A model generated the notes under the pieces. The model worked only from the letters and a program-made list of their open reading frames with translations. It was not told where the DNA came from and did not search any database. Shown here piece by piece: positions 1-9,661 of a stretch of DNA of 64,000 bases (position 1 is its first letter; every line of letters starts with the position of its first letter). Position numbers and translations under genes: made by a program. Location: contig NZ_CP092487.1 in the NCBI RefSeq assembly GCF_022429565.1, positions 2,374,001-2,438,000 of the forward strand. The letters are read 5' to 3'. This stretch comes from Lutibacter sp. A64. Lineage in GTDB: Bacteria > Bacteroidota > Bacteroidia > Flavobacteriales > Flavobacteriaceae.

Positions 1-538
1 TTTTAGTAGTATCTAAAACTGGATTATACCCAACAACAGCATTAGGAATTGAACTAACAGACAAGTTCTCATTAGCATTTTCAAAACCATCTATTAATGC
101 AGTGGTTAATGCAACATGTCCTCCAGCAGAACCTCCACTGGCAACAATTTTATTTGGATCTATGTTTAATTTTTTTGCATTTTCGCGAACCCAACGAATA
201 GCAGATTTTCCGTCTTCAACGCACTCAAATGGAGAAGTACCATGGGTATTTTTCACCCTATATTCTGCTGAAATTGCTAAAATCCCTCTCGATGCAAAAT
301 ATCTACTTTGCTGATAAAATTGTTGTGGGGTACCACCTGTCCAACCACCTCCAAAAAAGAATACAATGGCAGCAGTTGGTTTTTTAGATAACTTAGGTTT
401 AAATACATGCAGGTATAAACTATCCCCGTGTACCTCTTTATATAAAATTTTACTATCAGGAATAAAGTTTTGAGCATCAACACTAAGAATGGTGCAAACC
501 AAAATTAAAAAGACTACAATTATATTTTTTGATCTCAT
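1..538 (-). CDS. Alpha/beta-hydrolase (esterase/lipase-like), 3' end outside window
   Basis: The reading frame starts at an ATG at 536-538 and stays open to the left window edge, giving about 179 residues. A signal peptide (MRSKNIIVVFLILVCTILS) is followed by a secreted alpha/beta-hydrolase N-terminal half: an oxyanion-hole-type FFFGGGW segment near residue 60 and a nucleophile elbow GGSAGG near residue 140. The catalytic Asp and His would lie beyond the window. The family covers carboxylesterases, acetyl-xylan-type esterases and BD-FAE-like enzymes. As the distal gene of the minus-strand PUL arm it probably removes acyl groups from the algal glycan or its oligosaccharides. The family call is firm; the substrate is inferred from context only. 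Confidence 0.8.
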   Translation of the reverse strand, partial: MRSKNIIVVFLILVCTILSVDAQNFIPDSKILYKEVHGDSLYLHVFKPKLSKKPTAAIVFFFGGGWTGGTPQQFYQQSRYFASRGILAISAEYRVKNTHGTSPFECVEDGKSAIRWVRENAKKLNIDPNKIVASGGSAGGHVALTTALIDGFENANENLSVSSIPNAVVGYNPVLDTTK

Positions 539-615
539 TTTATTTATTATTATTTTTTAATTGATTTTTTTTATCATAAATACACAGACTATTTCAACTA
601 CAGAAGCTTTAGAGT

Positions 616-2196
616 CTATGGTTTAAAAGTGTCTGTTCTAAATGGATAAGCGGGTAAATCAACTTCATTTACCAAGTTTACATTTGGCTTCCCTGTAAAA
701 GCATAACGAACAAATAAAGGTTTTTTTAAATCTAAAGACGTTAACACTACTTTTTTCCCTTTTATTTTCGCTTTTGCAGAAAACCATTTCCCTGATGCAT
801 CTGACAACCAAAAACTTGTAGGAGCTTTACCATCTGTTGTTTTTAAGTGTTTAACATCATTAAAATAAACAACTATAGAATTAGCTTTTACTTTTACCTT
901 TTTTAATGTTGGCCCCATAGCATCTACTTTTTTATTGAATACATTATGTAAGGCAAAAAGAGCTAAACGTTTACCAACTGGTAATTTATCTTTTGGATGA
1001 ATATTTTTTTCATCACCCAAATCAATAGTATTTATTACAGATGTATTTGGTAATTCTATTGCTTTTAATTGAGATTCACGCATCCAAGCCCAAGAATGCG
1101 CATCTGGACTTTCTGGATTGATATCTTTTTCTGAATCCAACACCTTTCCAAATCCAGGAAGCATTACCACAAGAACATGCAACTCATCATTATTCCAAGC
1201 TTTTCGATAGCGTTGTATCCAACTTTTAAGCACATCTCCATACTTTAATATTCCTGAATTTCTAGAAAACCATGGTTCTTTAACCATGCCATACATAGAT
1301 TGTGCATTGCGTTCTCCTTGATACCAAACCAAGCCTCTGCAAGCATAAGGAATTAACGGGTGCATCATTGCATTATATAAAATATTTGATTGTCTACGTA
1401 AAAAAATATCATCTGCATTTTTCCAAGGTCTTGGGCCTTCTAAGATAGCGTTTATTTTATTTTTAGTTTTACTATCAGCATCAAATTCATCCATCATTAT
1501 TTTAAAATGAGGCACTGTTTCCACCATATCTCTGGGCATCCAAGCCTCTAAAGAAGAACTACCCCAAGAAGTTAAAATAATACCCACAGGAACATTGGCA
1601 GATTTCTCTAAAAAATAAGCAAATGAAAATGCAACAGCACTATTTGGATGAATTACTTCCCACTCACCTTCACAAGTATCTTGAGGCTCTAGTGAAACCA
1701 TTTGTTTAACTTTAAAACTTCTAATATTTTTTGCCGAAGGCACTAACTTTTTAACTTCTGGAGCACCATTTACAGAAAATTGCATATTAGATTGACCTGA
1801 ACAAATCCAAACCTCACCTACTAAAACATCTGAAATTTTAATTATCTTTTCATTTTGTGAAGAGGATACTACCATAGTTTTAGGCTCAAAATTTGCCTTT
1901 AAAACACCCAAATTTACGCGCCATTTACCATTAGCATCTGTAACCGTTTGTTCTTCTAAATCACCTAGTTGAACCTTAACAACTGCTCCTTTTTCTGCTG
2001 TTCCCCATACTGGAATTGAAACACCTTGTTGCAACACCATATGATCTTTAAAAAGAGAACCCAATTGAAATCCAGTTTTAGAAGTTTGCGATTTTACTGT
2101 ACTGGTTTGTGCAAAACTAGCAACTCCATTAAATAATATAAATAGTAATGCTAAGTAATAAATAGCAGAATTCTTATATGTAAATTCTTTTTTCAT
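616..2196 (-). CDS. Sialate O-acetylesterase-type (SASA) carbohydrate esterase
   Basis: This is a 526-residue secreted protein with an N-terminal signal peptide ending near ASFAQ. Residues 45-130 resemble the beta-sandwich lead-in of SASA proteins (LFKDHMVLQQG, then GEVWICSGQSNM). The SGNH nucleophile motif GQSNM places Ser at about 136. A middle block with WYQGE (GLVWYQGERNA) and a C-terminal NIHPKDKLPVGKRLAL supply the other conserved oxyanion and catalytic His positions. Family members deacetylate sugars; many PUL copies act on acetylated plant or algal glycans, not on sialic acid. It lies 63 bp downstream of the next hydrolase gene in the same operon. A second, diverged SASA enzyme sits at 11,405-12,811, so two different acetyl positions may be handled. 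Confidence 0.88.
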   Translation of the reverse strand: MKKEFTYKNSAIYYLALLFILFNGVASFAQTSTVKSQTSKTGFQLGSLFKDHMVLQQGVSIPVWGTAEKGAVVKVQLGDLEEQTVTDANGKWRVNLGVLKANFEPKTMVVSSSQNEKIIKISDVLVGEVWICSGQSNMQFSVNGAPEVKKLVPSAKNIRSFKVKQMVSLEPQDTCEGEWEVIHPNSAVAFSFAYFLEKSANVPVGIILTSWGSSSLEAWMPRDMVETVPHFKIMMDEFDADSKTKNKINAILEGPRPWKNADDIFLRRQSNILYNAMMHPLIPYACRGLVWYQGERNAQSMYGMVKEPWFSRNSGILKYGDVLKSWIQRYRKAWNNDELHVLVVMLPGFGKVLDSEKDINPESPDAHSWAWMRESQLKAIELPNTSVINTIDLGDEKNIHPKDKLPVGKRLALFALHNVFNKKVDAMGPTLKKVKVKANSIVVYFNDVKHLKTTDGKAPTSFWLSDASGKWFSAKAKIKGKKVVLTSLDLKKPLFVRYAFTGKPNVNLVNEVDLPAYPFRTDTFKP

Positions 2197-2259
2197 TTCT
2201 TTTAATTATTTAAACTTATCTTTTATTTTGATTCACTTTTTTAAAACAACACTTAAAAA

Positions 2260-3711
2260 TTATTTTATTTTAACAGAAATTACATTAAATGAAACCGGTG
2301 CTAATTCTGCCTTCAAAATATTGTTATTTATATCATTATAAATCATCTCTGAGTACACTGGAAACTTATCCTCTGGATTATTCCCGGTAAAAGTTTTTAT
2401 TGTATAATTTGATTGTAACTTAAATTTTGAAGTTTCCATATTTACAATTTCTGCAGTATCATTTTTATTGATTAAAAAAATATTTAAATTTTCATTTAAT
2501 TCATCAATACAAGCATATGCTCTAATAAAACCATTTACTCGAGGTACCTGTACAAAATAATCTAAAAGATTATCGTTAATAATCTTAATAACTTCTCCTC
2601 TTGGCTCTCGATTATTATCAAGATCAAGGATGTTATAAGGGGCATTCTCGTCTGGCCCACCCCATGGTCCATGCGTATTCCAAATATAAGTAGCTTTTAC
2701 ATCCTCAAAACTACAAGCATTTAATAGCATTTCACCATATGCTAACGAACGAAATAAATCATCGCTATCAGATTTATCTTTCCAAGGGCGAGAATTCATT
2801 TCGGTAACGTGAATTTCTGTATCGGGAATGGATGAATTATTTACAGCATTTTGACACTTTTCCACATTATTTATTAAGTTATCATTTGCATTTTTCCATC
2901 CTTCATAATCTTCATTTCTCCAATCGTATTTATACAAATAGTTGTGAACACAAATAAAATCTATATTATCAGGGTCATGAGCTAATAATGCTGCATGCCA
3001 ATTACTAAGCAAACCAGGACCAATCCAAATTGTAGGGTCTACCTCTTTCATTGCAGTAGCAAAATCTGTATAAAGCGCTTTATATTCTTCTTGCGAAATC
3101 AAATCTGAATGATGGTCTACTTCATTACCCAAGGCCCAGCGTTTCACCTTATAACCTTTAGTTAAATTAGCATACCGTACCCATTCTATAGCAGTTTCTT
3201 TTAATTGTTGATAGGTTGGTCCATTTTTATATTTATAAGAAAGAATATTAACTACTACCATTGGTTCAGCACCCACATTATTACAAATAGAAATGTATTC
3301 GTCAAAATCCATATCTTTTATAAATTCACCCGTTGATTGATTTACAGCCCAATCCCAAGAAGCTGGAGCTTGTGAAGTGGTCGCAATTTTTGGAGTAAGT
3401 GTATTTCCCCAGTCATTATCTGCATCCCATAAATAATTATCAGCCAAATGGCCATAAGGAAAACGAATGTATTTTACACCCATTTCTTTCATAGCACTGG
3501 TAAAAGATGTTTTTCTTGGACGTTCAATATCTGAATCTAATAACCAACAGGAAACAACACCTCCCGGATTTTTTGAAACCGGATGTGTTTTTATTGAAGT
3601 ATCTACTGTAATTATTTCTACATTCTGCTCTAATACCTCTTCTTTTGCTTTAACTTGCGAACAACTCACTAATATCAATACAAGCAAAACTAATAATACG
3701 TGTATCCTCAT
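2260..3711 (-). CDS. Clan GH-A-like glycoside hydrolase lipoprotein
   Basis: The start is placed at the ATG at 3709-3711 because it leads directly into a lipoprotein signal (LVLILVSCSQ); an in-frame ATG 30 bp upstream would add a charged extension. The protein is about 483 residues. A TIM-barrel-like pattern is visible: RFPYGHLADNYLWD near residue 90, the acid/base-type WALGNEVDHH (Glu near 196) and the nucleophile-type HVTEMNSRPW (Glu near 304). A C-terminal beta-rich part follows. This resembles GH39/GH51/GH79/GH86-type clan A enzymes, but I cannot fix the family. It probably acts at the cell surface or in the periplasm on PUL substrate chains. The gene pair 2,260 and 3,810 is co-oriented in the sulfatase operon. 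Confidence 0.75.
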   Translation of the reverse strand: MRIHVLLVLLVLILVSCSQVKAKEEVLEQNVEIITVDTSIKTHPVSKNPGGVVSCWLLDSDIERPRKTSFTSAMKEMGVKYIRFPYGHLADNYLWDADNDWGNTLTPKIATTSQAPASWDWAVNQSTGEFIKDMDFDEYISICNNVGAEPMVVVNILSYKYKNGPTYQQLKETAIEWVRYANLTKGYKVKRWALGNEVDHHSDLISQEEYKALYTDFATAMKEVDPTIWIGPGLLSNWHAALLAHDPDNIDFICVHNYLYKYDWRNEDYEGWKNANDNLINNVEKCQNAVNNSSIPDTEIHVTEMNSRPWKDKSDSDDLFRSLAYGEMLLNACSFEDVKATYIWNTHGPWGGPDENAPYNILDLDNNREPRGEVIKIINDNLLDYFVQVPRVNGFIRAYACIDELNENLNIFLINKNDTAEIVNMETSKFKLQSNYTIKTFTGNNPEDKFPVYSEMIYNDINNNILKAELAPVSFNVISVKIK

Positions 3712-3809
3712 TAAATGTAATCTCTTTAATATTGTTCCCATTTTAGCTATTTTTACAAACTTTAAATTAGTAGCATCAACATTTCCTATAACAATTTACC
3801 AAATTGAAT

Positions 3810-4862
3810 TTATTCGAAAGTAATTTTAAAAACGTGTGAACTACTACCATAACCTGGTTTCACTTGTACACCAGTTGCTAAGTATAAATAAGCAGGTTTA
3901 TCATCTATAAAAAGTATTTGAGCTCTCTCAAGATGTCCATCTTTTTTCCCTCTGTATGAAATAGCATTTTTTAAATGTTCTTCACCAACATAATGTTGTA
4001 AATCTTCATAAGCACGTACTGTTTTTTCAGCAGGAAAAGTAAAACCATCTCCAGATTTCCACAGCAAACCTCCTCCTCTATTTCCTAGAGTTCCTCTAAA
4101 ATCGCGACTCATAAGATAAACCGAATCTTTCATTGTAAAAGCATAAGCGTCTTCAAGTGGCATTTTTTCTTCTGTAACTCTTGTAGGAGTGTGTACATAA
4201 GGACCTTCAACATTATCAGCAACAACAACACCATAAGAAAACACATATCCTTTAGGTTCTTTTCTTACAACAGATTTATGATATAAAAAATACTTCCCTT
4301 TATATTTTATTAATGACGGATTTGAAACTCCTAACCTTGCTGTATAATTCCAAACAGTAGAATCTTTTGTTTGACGTAAAATTGTACCATCAGCTTCTCC
4401 ACCTTTTGCAGGTCTCCAAGTATCATTCAAATCGTCCGCAACATACATAACAATACGCTGTGTTTTTAAATCATTGTTTTCGTTTACAATAAAACAAAGT
4501 TGATATTGACCGTCAATATTACTTATAGTTGGATTGTGAGGTGAATTAAACAAACCATCTTTGTCTTCAACTGCTACACCTAAATACTTAAAAGGGCCTT
4601 CTGGGCTATCACCTACATAATGACCAATTTCACAATCTTTAAACCAACCACTAAAATTTCCAGGTTGTGTTTTTGTAGACCATTGCGCTGCAAATAAATG
4701 TATTTTACCATCCTTATCCTGTACTGGTGAAGACCCCCATACATGCATTCCTTTATTTTCTGCTGCCCTTCCTACATAATCTATTTTCATAGTCTGAGGT
4801 TCTTTATTGCAACCCTGAAAAATAAATAGTAGTGTAAATATTATTATTTGTTGTAATCTCAT
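3810..4862 (-). CDS. GH43/GH117-like five-bladed beta-propeller glycosidase lipoprotein
   Basis: This 350-residue protein has a lipobox (FIFQGCNKE, Cys near 18). The repeating pattern of short beta strands with GPF/GPY turns (SPEGPFKYLG, VEGPYVHTP) and the opening HVWGSSPVQDKDGKIHLF are typical of GH43- and GH117-like propellers, where an early Asp and later Glu residues act in catalysis. GH117 members release 3,6-anhydro-L-galactose from agar oligosaccharides and GH43 members cleave arabinosides or galactosides. The exact family and linkage cannot be read from the sequence by eye. A truncated cousin of the same fold is left at 7,494-7,740. It is likely an exo-acting enzyme that works after desulfation. 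Confidence 0.7.
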   Translation of the reverse strand: MRLQQIIIFTLLFIFQGCNKEPQTMKIDYVGRAAENKGMHVWGSSPVQDKDGKIHLFAAQWSTKTQPGNFSGWFKDCEIGHYVGDSPEGPFKYLGVAVEDKDGLFNSPHNPTISNIDGQYQLCFIVNENNDLKTQRIVMYVADDLNDTWRPAKGGEADGTILRQTKDSTVWNYTARLGVSNPSLIKYKGKYFLYHKSVVRKEPKGYVFSYGVVVADNVEGPYVHTPTRVTEEKMPLEDAYAFTMKDSVYLMSRDFRGTLGNRGGGLLWKSGDGFTFPAEKTVRAYEDLQHYVGEEHLKNAISYRGKKDGHLERAQILFIDDKPAYLYLATGVQVKPGYGSSSHVFKITFE

Positions 4863-4912
4863 TCGTATTATATTTTAAGTTTATTTCTAATTAATTTTAT
4901 AACTTATTTCTT

Positions 4913-7471
4913 TTATTTATATATAAACCATGCAGTTGCATTACAATCTTTACTAGATTTTAATTGCGCCCAATGCGCACTAAATCCTTCAGGAAATTTA
5001 TAGGTTATTTTTTCTCCTGCTTTTAACTGAAATGTTTTAAATAAAACAGGCTCTTTTGAATAATGATTTATATGGATATATAATTCAAAATCTGTAGCAA
5101 CATCCGATTCTAAAATCACTGTTTTTTCATCATAGCCAGTCATTAAATACATATCTGATAATTGGTTGGCTTTTACTTGTGTATTTTTCCAAGGACCACC
5201 TTCTCCAACTGGCTTACCCAAACTCCATAAATCGTCTATACCACCAAACCAAAGTGCCACATTACCATCATCAGATTTATAGACATGTTCTGATGGTTTT
5301 GCATTCATTTTTACACCACTTAAAACCAACAGACCATTCCAAGTATTAAATTCGGTAATTTGTTTATTATGTGTTGCAACAGGGCGCATCATTTTATACA
5401 AAGGCTCTTTACCTACTTTATAAATTGGCAATTCATAAAATGTTCCAGAAATATTTGCTAACTCACGTTCAGATTCTACTTCTCTGGTAACTCGTGTTGC
5501 TTTTGCAGAAAATTTTTTTGAATAATTAGCATTTCCTTTTGGCAATCTTAATTGATACTCTTTAGCATGTAGTATTATAGATGCAGCATCTTCTGTCCAA
5601 ACCTCTTTTTCATTTTCTGTTGCTTTTAAAGATATGTTTGAGTTTTCAGTATAGAATTCAACTTCTTCTCCAATTTTTTTATTTTTTAAAGCCATTACAG
5701 ATGAACTATCTTTTATACCTTCTACAAATTTAAAATCGTATTTTAAAAACTCGTAAGACTGCATAGTTTTAAAGATGTTATTTTCAATTTCACCTGCATA
5801 AACACTTAAATTATAATTAATTTTATTACTATACAGTTTAGTATGAGATACTTTACCAGTCTCGTTAATATCAGCTAGACTTTTAAATAGTTCAGCTCCG
5901 TTAACACTGTTTTTTAAATTTTGGTCAGTAAAATGGAATGCAGCTGTTAACTTACTTGTTTTATCTGTAACCAATCGTACCCATTCGGCTTTTAAATCAT
6001 TCTTAAAAATATAATAATTATAGCCTTCTTTTTCCAAGGCTGTGGTTTGTAGTTCTTTCCAATCTCCTGTTCCTTTTTCATCAATTTGAATAGTAATAGT
6101 AACTGGAATTTCACCTAAATTATTTAAATGTAAAATTCTATTATCAAAACCAGCTATTAAAAAAGGAAGCGATGGTGTTTTAGCAACCACCTCATCATTT
6201 AACCAAATAGCTCCATAAGCAGATTTTGGCCCCCAATTTGTGAGTTCTTCGCGTGTACCAAACCAAAGATTAGACTGTGGTTGACCTGCATAAGGATTTC
6301 CTTGTATACTTGTTTCATCTGTAGCTAAAACAACCATATTATTCCAGCTTAAAAAATCTGGGATATAACGTAAATGCGATCCCATAGGTTTAATACCAGC
6401 TGTATTATTATGAGAAAACGTTTCAGGAAAATCATAAAACATACCATGCATATCCATCATCATTTTTCCGTTACCAATTTCTCTAATTCTTGGCCATTCC
6501 GTAAACCAACCATGAGAGGGATCGTTATTATAGGCTGCTTTGGGTAATAAAAATGTTTTCCACTTACCTTTCTCTAAAACTTTTAATCGTATTGATCTTT
6601 TATCCCAACCCATAGACCAAAGAGGAGATTGCTCATTTGGCACTGCATTAATTCCATTTTTTGTTGTAACATCTGTAAACTGTCTTCTTTCAATAACTTT
6701 AAAATTTTCACCGTCAAATTCAGCTAAAATCCCTTTATCTTCTTCACTTTTTTGATTTTCTAAAGTTATTTTCCAATTTTTACTACTTTCATGCCCATGT
6801 TCACCATTATTTGCTAATACCAATTTATTTTGACTTGTATAAGCGCCTTTTCCATGCCAACCAGGTAATGGATTATGATACAATTTTTTAACTTTTAAAG
6901 TATGTACATTTACTTCATACAACATGCCTTCCATATCGTAATAATACACAAGATTTTCTGGATCTTTTAAGTGACGTGCAATAGCTGTTAAACGACCTTT
7001 CATTTCTTTATTAGGAATCACGCGTACTTCTCCAGAACTACTAATTACATAAGGACCAATAAGTAATTGGTTAGATTCTTTATGAATCATTCTAGCAGCT
7101 GGAGTACCTCCAATACTTCCCTGAAACACTTGCATATTTTTATCTTTATCTATAATATACAATTTATGTTCACTTCCTTTTGGTTCGTGTGCAGCATAAT
7201 TAATCATATATAATTTTTCGTTCCATACTGCTAAAGCTCCAATACCACATTCGTTACCAAAACTATAGGTTCCATTTTCTCTAGCATGTGCATACGTAGT
7301 TAAATGCGGATAAATACCACTTATTTGTCTTGTTCCTGAAACCGAAATAATTTCTCCCTTTTCAGTTTTAACAGTGGTTGCTTGATCAATGCTCTTTTCT
7401 TCTGAAGATGTACAACTCCAAAAAAATACTATTAATACTATCGATATTACTTTTAAAAAACTATTTACCAT
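4913..7471 (-). CDS. Large surface/periplasmic lipoprotein with internal duplication, function unknown
   Basis: This 852-residue protein has a clear lipobox (VFFWSCTSS, Cys near 20). Residues 50-360 look like a beta-propeller, with repeated strand motifs such as LYMINYAAHEPKG and YYYDMEGMLYEV. Two later segments, about 360-512 and 697-852, resemble each other: WNNMVVLATD versus WNGLLVLSG, LWFGTREELTNWG versus LWFGGIDDLWSLG, FLIAGFDNR versus YLMTGYDEK, and matching endings. No catalytic signature is evident and I do not recognise the family. Its location among sulfatases and hydrolases suggests a glycan-binding role or a new enzyme class in this PUL. It is not a known SusE/F protein by any motif I can see. 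Confidence 0.55.
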   Translation of the reverse strand: MVNSFLKVISIVLIVFFWSCTSSEEKSIDQATTVKTEKGEIISVSGTRQISGIYPHLTTYAHARENGTYSFGNECGIGALAVWNEKLYMINYAAHEPKGSEHKLYIIDKDKNMQVFQGSIGGTPAARMIHKESNQLLIGPYVISSSGEVRVIPNKEMKGRLTAIARHLKDPENLVYYYDMEGMLYEVNVHTLKVKKLYHNPLPGWHGKGAYTSQNKLVLANNGEHGHESSKNWKITLENQKSEEDKGILAEFDGENFKVIERRQFTDVTTKNGINAVPNEQSPLWSMGWDKRSIRLKVLEKGKWKTFLLPKAAYNNDPSHGWFTEWPRIREIGNGKMMMDMHGMFYDFPETFSHNNTAGIKPMGSHLRYIPDFLSWNNMVVLATDETSIQGNPYAGQPQSNLWFGTREELTNWGPKSAYGAIWLNDEVVAKTPSLPFLIAGFDNRILHLNNLGEIPVTITIQIDEKGTGDWKELQTTALEKEGYNYYIFKNDLKAEWVRLVTDKTSKLTAAFHFTDQNLKNSVNGAELFKSLADINETGKVSHTKLYSNKINYNLSVYAGEIENNIFKTMQSYEFLKYDFKFVEGIKDSSSVMALKNKKIGEEVEFYTENSNISLKATENEKEVWTEDAASIILHAKEYQLRLPKGNANYSKKFSAKATRVTREVESERELANISGTFYELPIYKVGKEPLYKMMRPVATHNKQITEFNTWNGLLVLSGVKMNAKPSEHVYKSDDGNVALWFGGIDDLWSLGKPVGEGGPWKNTQVKANQLSDMYLMTGYDEKTVILESDVATDFELYIHINHYSKEPVLFKTFQLKAGEKITYKFPEGFSAHWAQLKSSKDCNATAWFIYK

Positions 7472-7493
7472 TGAAATTAATTATTTAATACGC

Positions 7494-7740
7494 TTATTGT
7501 TTTGTTTTATTTACTTCTTTTAAATCAAACCTTTCGAGATATTCTATACCATTCTTTTTTACTCTTTGGACGCCCCACTCTATAAGTTTACCTTTATTGC
7601 TATTGGTAAACGCTTCTGGTCCTTCTTTACCAATCATTGTTGCAACTCCTTTTCCTTGTGGCCAAACAAGTACTTCATGCCCACCTTTTACAACAGGATT
7701 GTTTGTATATTTTATATATGGTCCTTCAGGACTATTGGCT
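7494..7740 (-). pseudogene. 3' remnant of a GH43/GH117-like propeller gene
   Basis: About 80 codons are open on the minus strand, ending at a TAA at 7494-7496. The peptide begins ANSPEGPYIKYTNNPVVKGG and continues GHEVLVWPQGKGVATMIG and KLIEWGVQRV. The SPEGPY blade turn resembles the intact enzyme at 3,810-4,862. There is no start codon: two codons upstream, at 7743-7745, the frame hits a stop, and a different reading frame (a beta-helix gene) takes over. This is therefore the C-terminal end of a deleted glycosidase gene. It cannot make a propeller by itself. Confidence 0.75.
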
Positions 7741-8145
7741 ATTTATAAATAATTGATTAAATTTTAAAGCATCATTTACAGTAGTAATCATTATGTTTTC
7801 TGTAAAAGGCTCCCATTTAGTATCAATAATTTTAGAACCCTTGATAGTTACTTTATCTACACCTTCACCTATAATTGAAATATTATTTAATTCTGGTATT
7901 ATAAGTAGCGTTTCAGTTAAATGATAATCGCCCTCTAAAAGATGTACTCTAATATTCTGGTGCTCACTTCTTTTAATTAATTGAGCATTATTTAATGCTT
8001 TTTCTATAGTTTTAAAAGGGTTATTTTTCGTTCCATTATTCATATTATTTCCTTTCAGACTAACATAAATATCAATTTTCTCGTTTTGACAGCTGTAACA
8101 AACAATAACAAATAAAAATATTAAGAGAACACCTACTTTTTTCAT
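7732..8145 (-). pseudogene. 5' remnant of a right-handed beta-helix PUL protein
   Basis: The open frame gives 137 residues with a lipoprotein signal (LFVIVCYSCQNE) and then the typical beginning of a right-handed parallel beta-helix protein: DIYVSLKGNNMNNGTKNNPF, FKTIEKALNNA, ISIIGEGVDKVTI. Such proteins (polysaccharide lyase-, GH28-, GH110- or GH120-type folds) normally run to several hundred residues. Here the frame stops a few codons after FNQLFIN, exactly where the propeller remnant begins in another frame. The gene was evidently cut by a deletion that also removed the front of its downstream neighbour. It could still be translated as a short lipoprotein, but enzymatic function is unlikely. 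Confidence 0.75.
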
Positions 8146-8188
8146 TTTGACTTATTTAAAACCTAGCAATATTTCAGTTACAATACTC

Positions 8189-9619
8189 CTACTCTTTCGA
8201 CAATACTTCTTTCATTTTTACTGGGTTTGAATACAATACAGGTTTATTTTGCATTAATCTTTTATGAATATGAGAAGTTACATCCATCCAACTACGATCT
8301 TCAACCCATAATGGATTCATCATTTTAGATTCCCAGTTTATTAATTCATTTTGCAATAACTCTAATTCTTTAGGATGTGAAATTTCAAGGTTTGTAGTTT
8401 CACCTATATCATCTTTTAAATTATACAATGTAGCTCCATAATTTTGTAGTCTAACCATTTTATAATCTCCTACTCTAGCCCCAGCTTCTTCTAATTTTCT
8501 CCAGAACAATTTACTATGTGGATTTCCTTTTTGTTCACCTTGCAAATAAGGTAATAAGTTAACGCCGTCTAAAACTAAATCATCTTCTTTTTTAATATTT
8601 GCTGCTGCTAAAGAAGTGGTAAAAATATCTAGTGATGAAGACAAACCGTTAAACTTTTGACCTCCTTTAATAACTTTTGGCCAGCTAACTATAAAAGGTA
8701 CGCGGTGTCCACCTTCAAATTTATTTCCTTTCCATCCTTTTAACACACCTCCACTTGAAGTATTATTAGCTGCACCTCCATTGTCACTTAAAAAGTAAAC
8801 TAATGTGTTTTCTTCCAGATTTAAATCTTTTAATTTTTGTTGAAGTTTTCCAATGTTTTCATCCAAAGACCAGGTCATTGCTGCTAACTTTTGTCTTGAA
8901 TGATTTTTGTATTTTTCTAAATGTTCTTCTTTAGCCTCCATTGGTGTATGTACTGCATTATATGCTAAATACATAAAAAATGGTTGATCTTTATTTTCTT
9001 CGATATATTTTACAGATTGATCTCCTAAAACATCAGTCATATACCCATCAAACTCAACACGCTCACCATTATGCTGTAGCATATTATATTTTGAAGGATT
9101 TTCGAGTGGAAAATAAGATCTACTCCCAGTTTCAAAGCCAAAAAACTCATCAAACCCTCTTTGGTTTGGGTGATCGGTTTTGTCTTTTCCTAAATGCCAT
9201 TTACCCAAAGCAATTGTTTTATATCCATTTGCCTTAAATACATCAGCCATTGTTACAACATCGTCTGAAAGTCCTATATCGCCTGACTCTCCATAACCTG
9301 TATTATTAGCCTCAAAACCAAAACGCTGTTGATATTTACCAGTAATTAAACCAGCCCTAGAAGGTGCACAAACCGTAGCACTTACATGCGCATCCGTAAA
9401 AACAACTCCATTTTTAGCCAATTTATCTATATTAGGAGTCTCTAAATCTTCACAGCCCATAAATCCAAAATCTGCATAACCAGCATCATCTAAAAGTATA
9501 ACTATTACGTTTGGTTGCTCTAATTTATTTTCAGGACTAACTTCTTTATTCTTTTTACAAGAAAGCATTATAAAAAAGGTTAATATTAACAAACTAAAAA
9601 CCTTAATATTGCTTTTCAT
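8189..9619 (-). CDS. S1-family (Cys-type) sulfatase lipoprotein A
   Basis: The start is set at the ATG at 9617-9619, which begins a lipoprotein signal (FFIMLSCKK, Cys 21); the longer frame would need a TTG start. The protein is about 476 residues. Key type I sulfatase features are visible: metal-binding DD near 44-45 (ILLDDAGYAD), the formylglycine motif CAPSR with Cys near 84, GKWHLG, and the distal SDNGG. The Cys must be converted to formylglycine by a maturase not present in this window. The family hydrolyses sulfate esters of glycans. It is the downstream partner of the next sulfatase (42 bp apart) in the PUL operon. The SulfAtlas subfamily and attacked position are not assignable by eye. 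Confidence 0.92.
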   Translation of the reverse strand: MKSNIKVFSLLILTFFIMLSCKKNKEVSPENKLEQPNVIVILLDDAGYADFGFMGCEDLETPNIDKLAKNGVVFTDAHVSATVCAPSRAGLITGKYQQRFGFEANNTGYGESGDIGLSDDVVTMADVFKANGYKTIALGKWHLGKDKTDHPNQRGFDEFFGFETGSRSYFPLENPSKYNMLQHNGERVEFDGYMTDVLGDQSVKYIEENKDQPFFMYLAYNAVHTPMEAKEEHLEKYKNHSRQKLAAMTWSLDENIGKLQQKLKDLNLEENTLVYFLSDNGGAANNTSSGGVLKGWKGNKFEGGHRVPFIVSWPKVIKGGQKFNGLSSSLDIFTTSLAAANIKKEDDLVLDGVNLLPYLQGEQKGNPHSKLFWRKLEEAGARVGDYKMVRLQNYGATLYNLKDDIGETTNLEISHPKELELLQNELINWESKMMNPLWVEDRSWMDVTSHIHKRLMQNKPVLYSNPVKMKEVLSKE

Positions 9620-9661
9620 TTTCTTGAATATTAAATTATTTATCAAAACTTAATTTTTATA

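Noticed and set aside
7566-7748. Plus-strand 60-residue frame
   Set aside because: It is the complement of the propeller remnant and has no signal, motif or promoter of its own.
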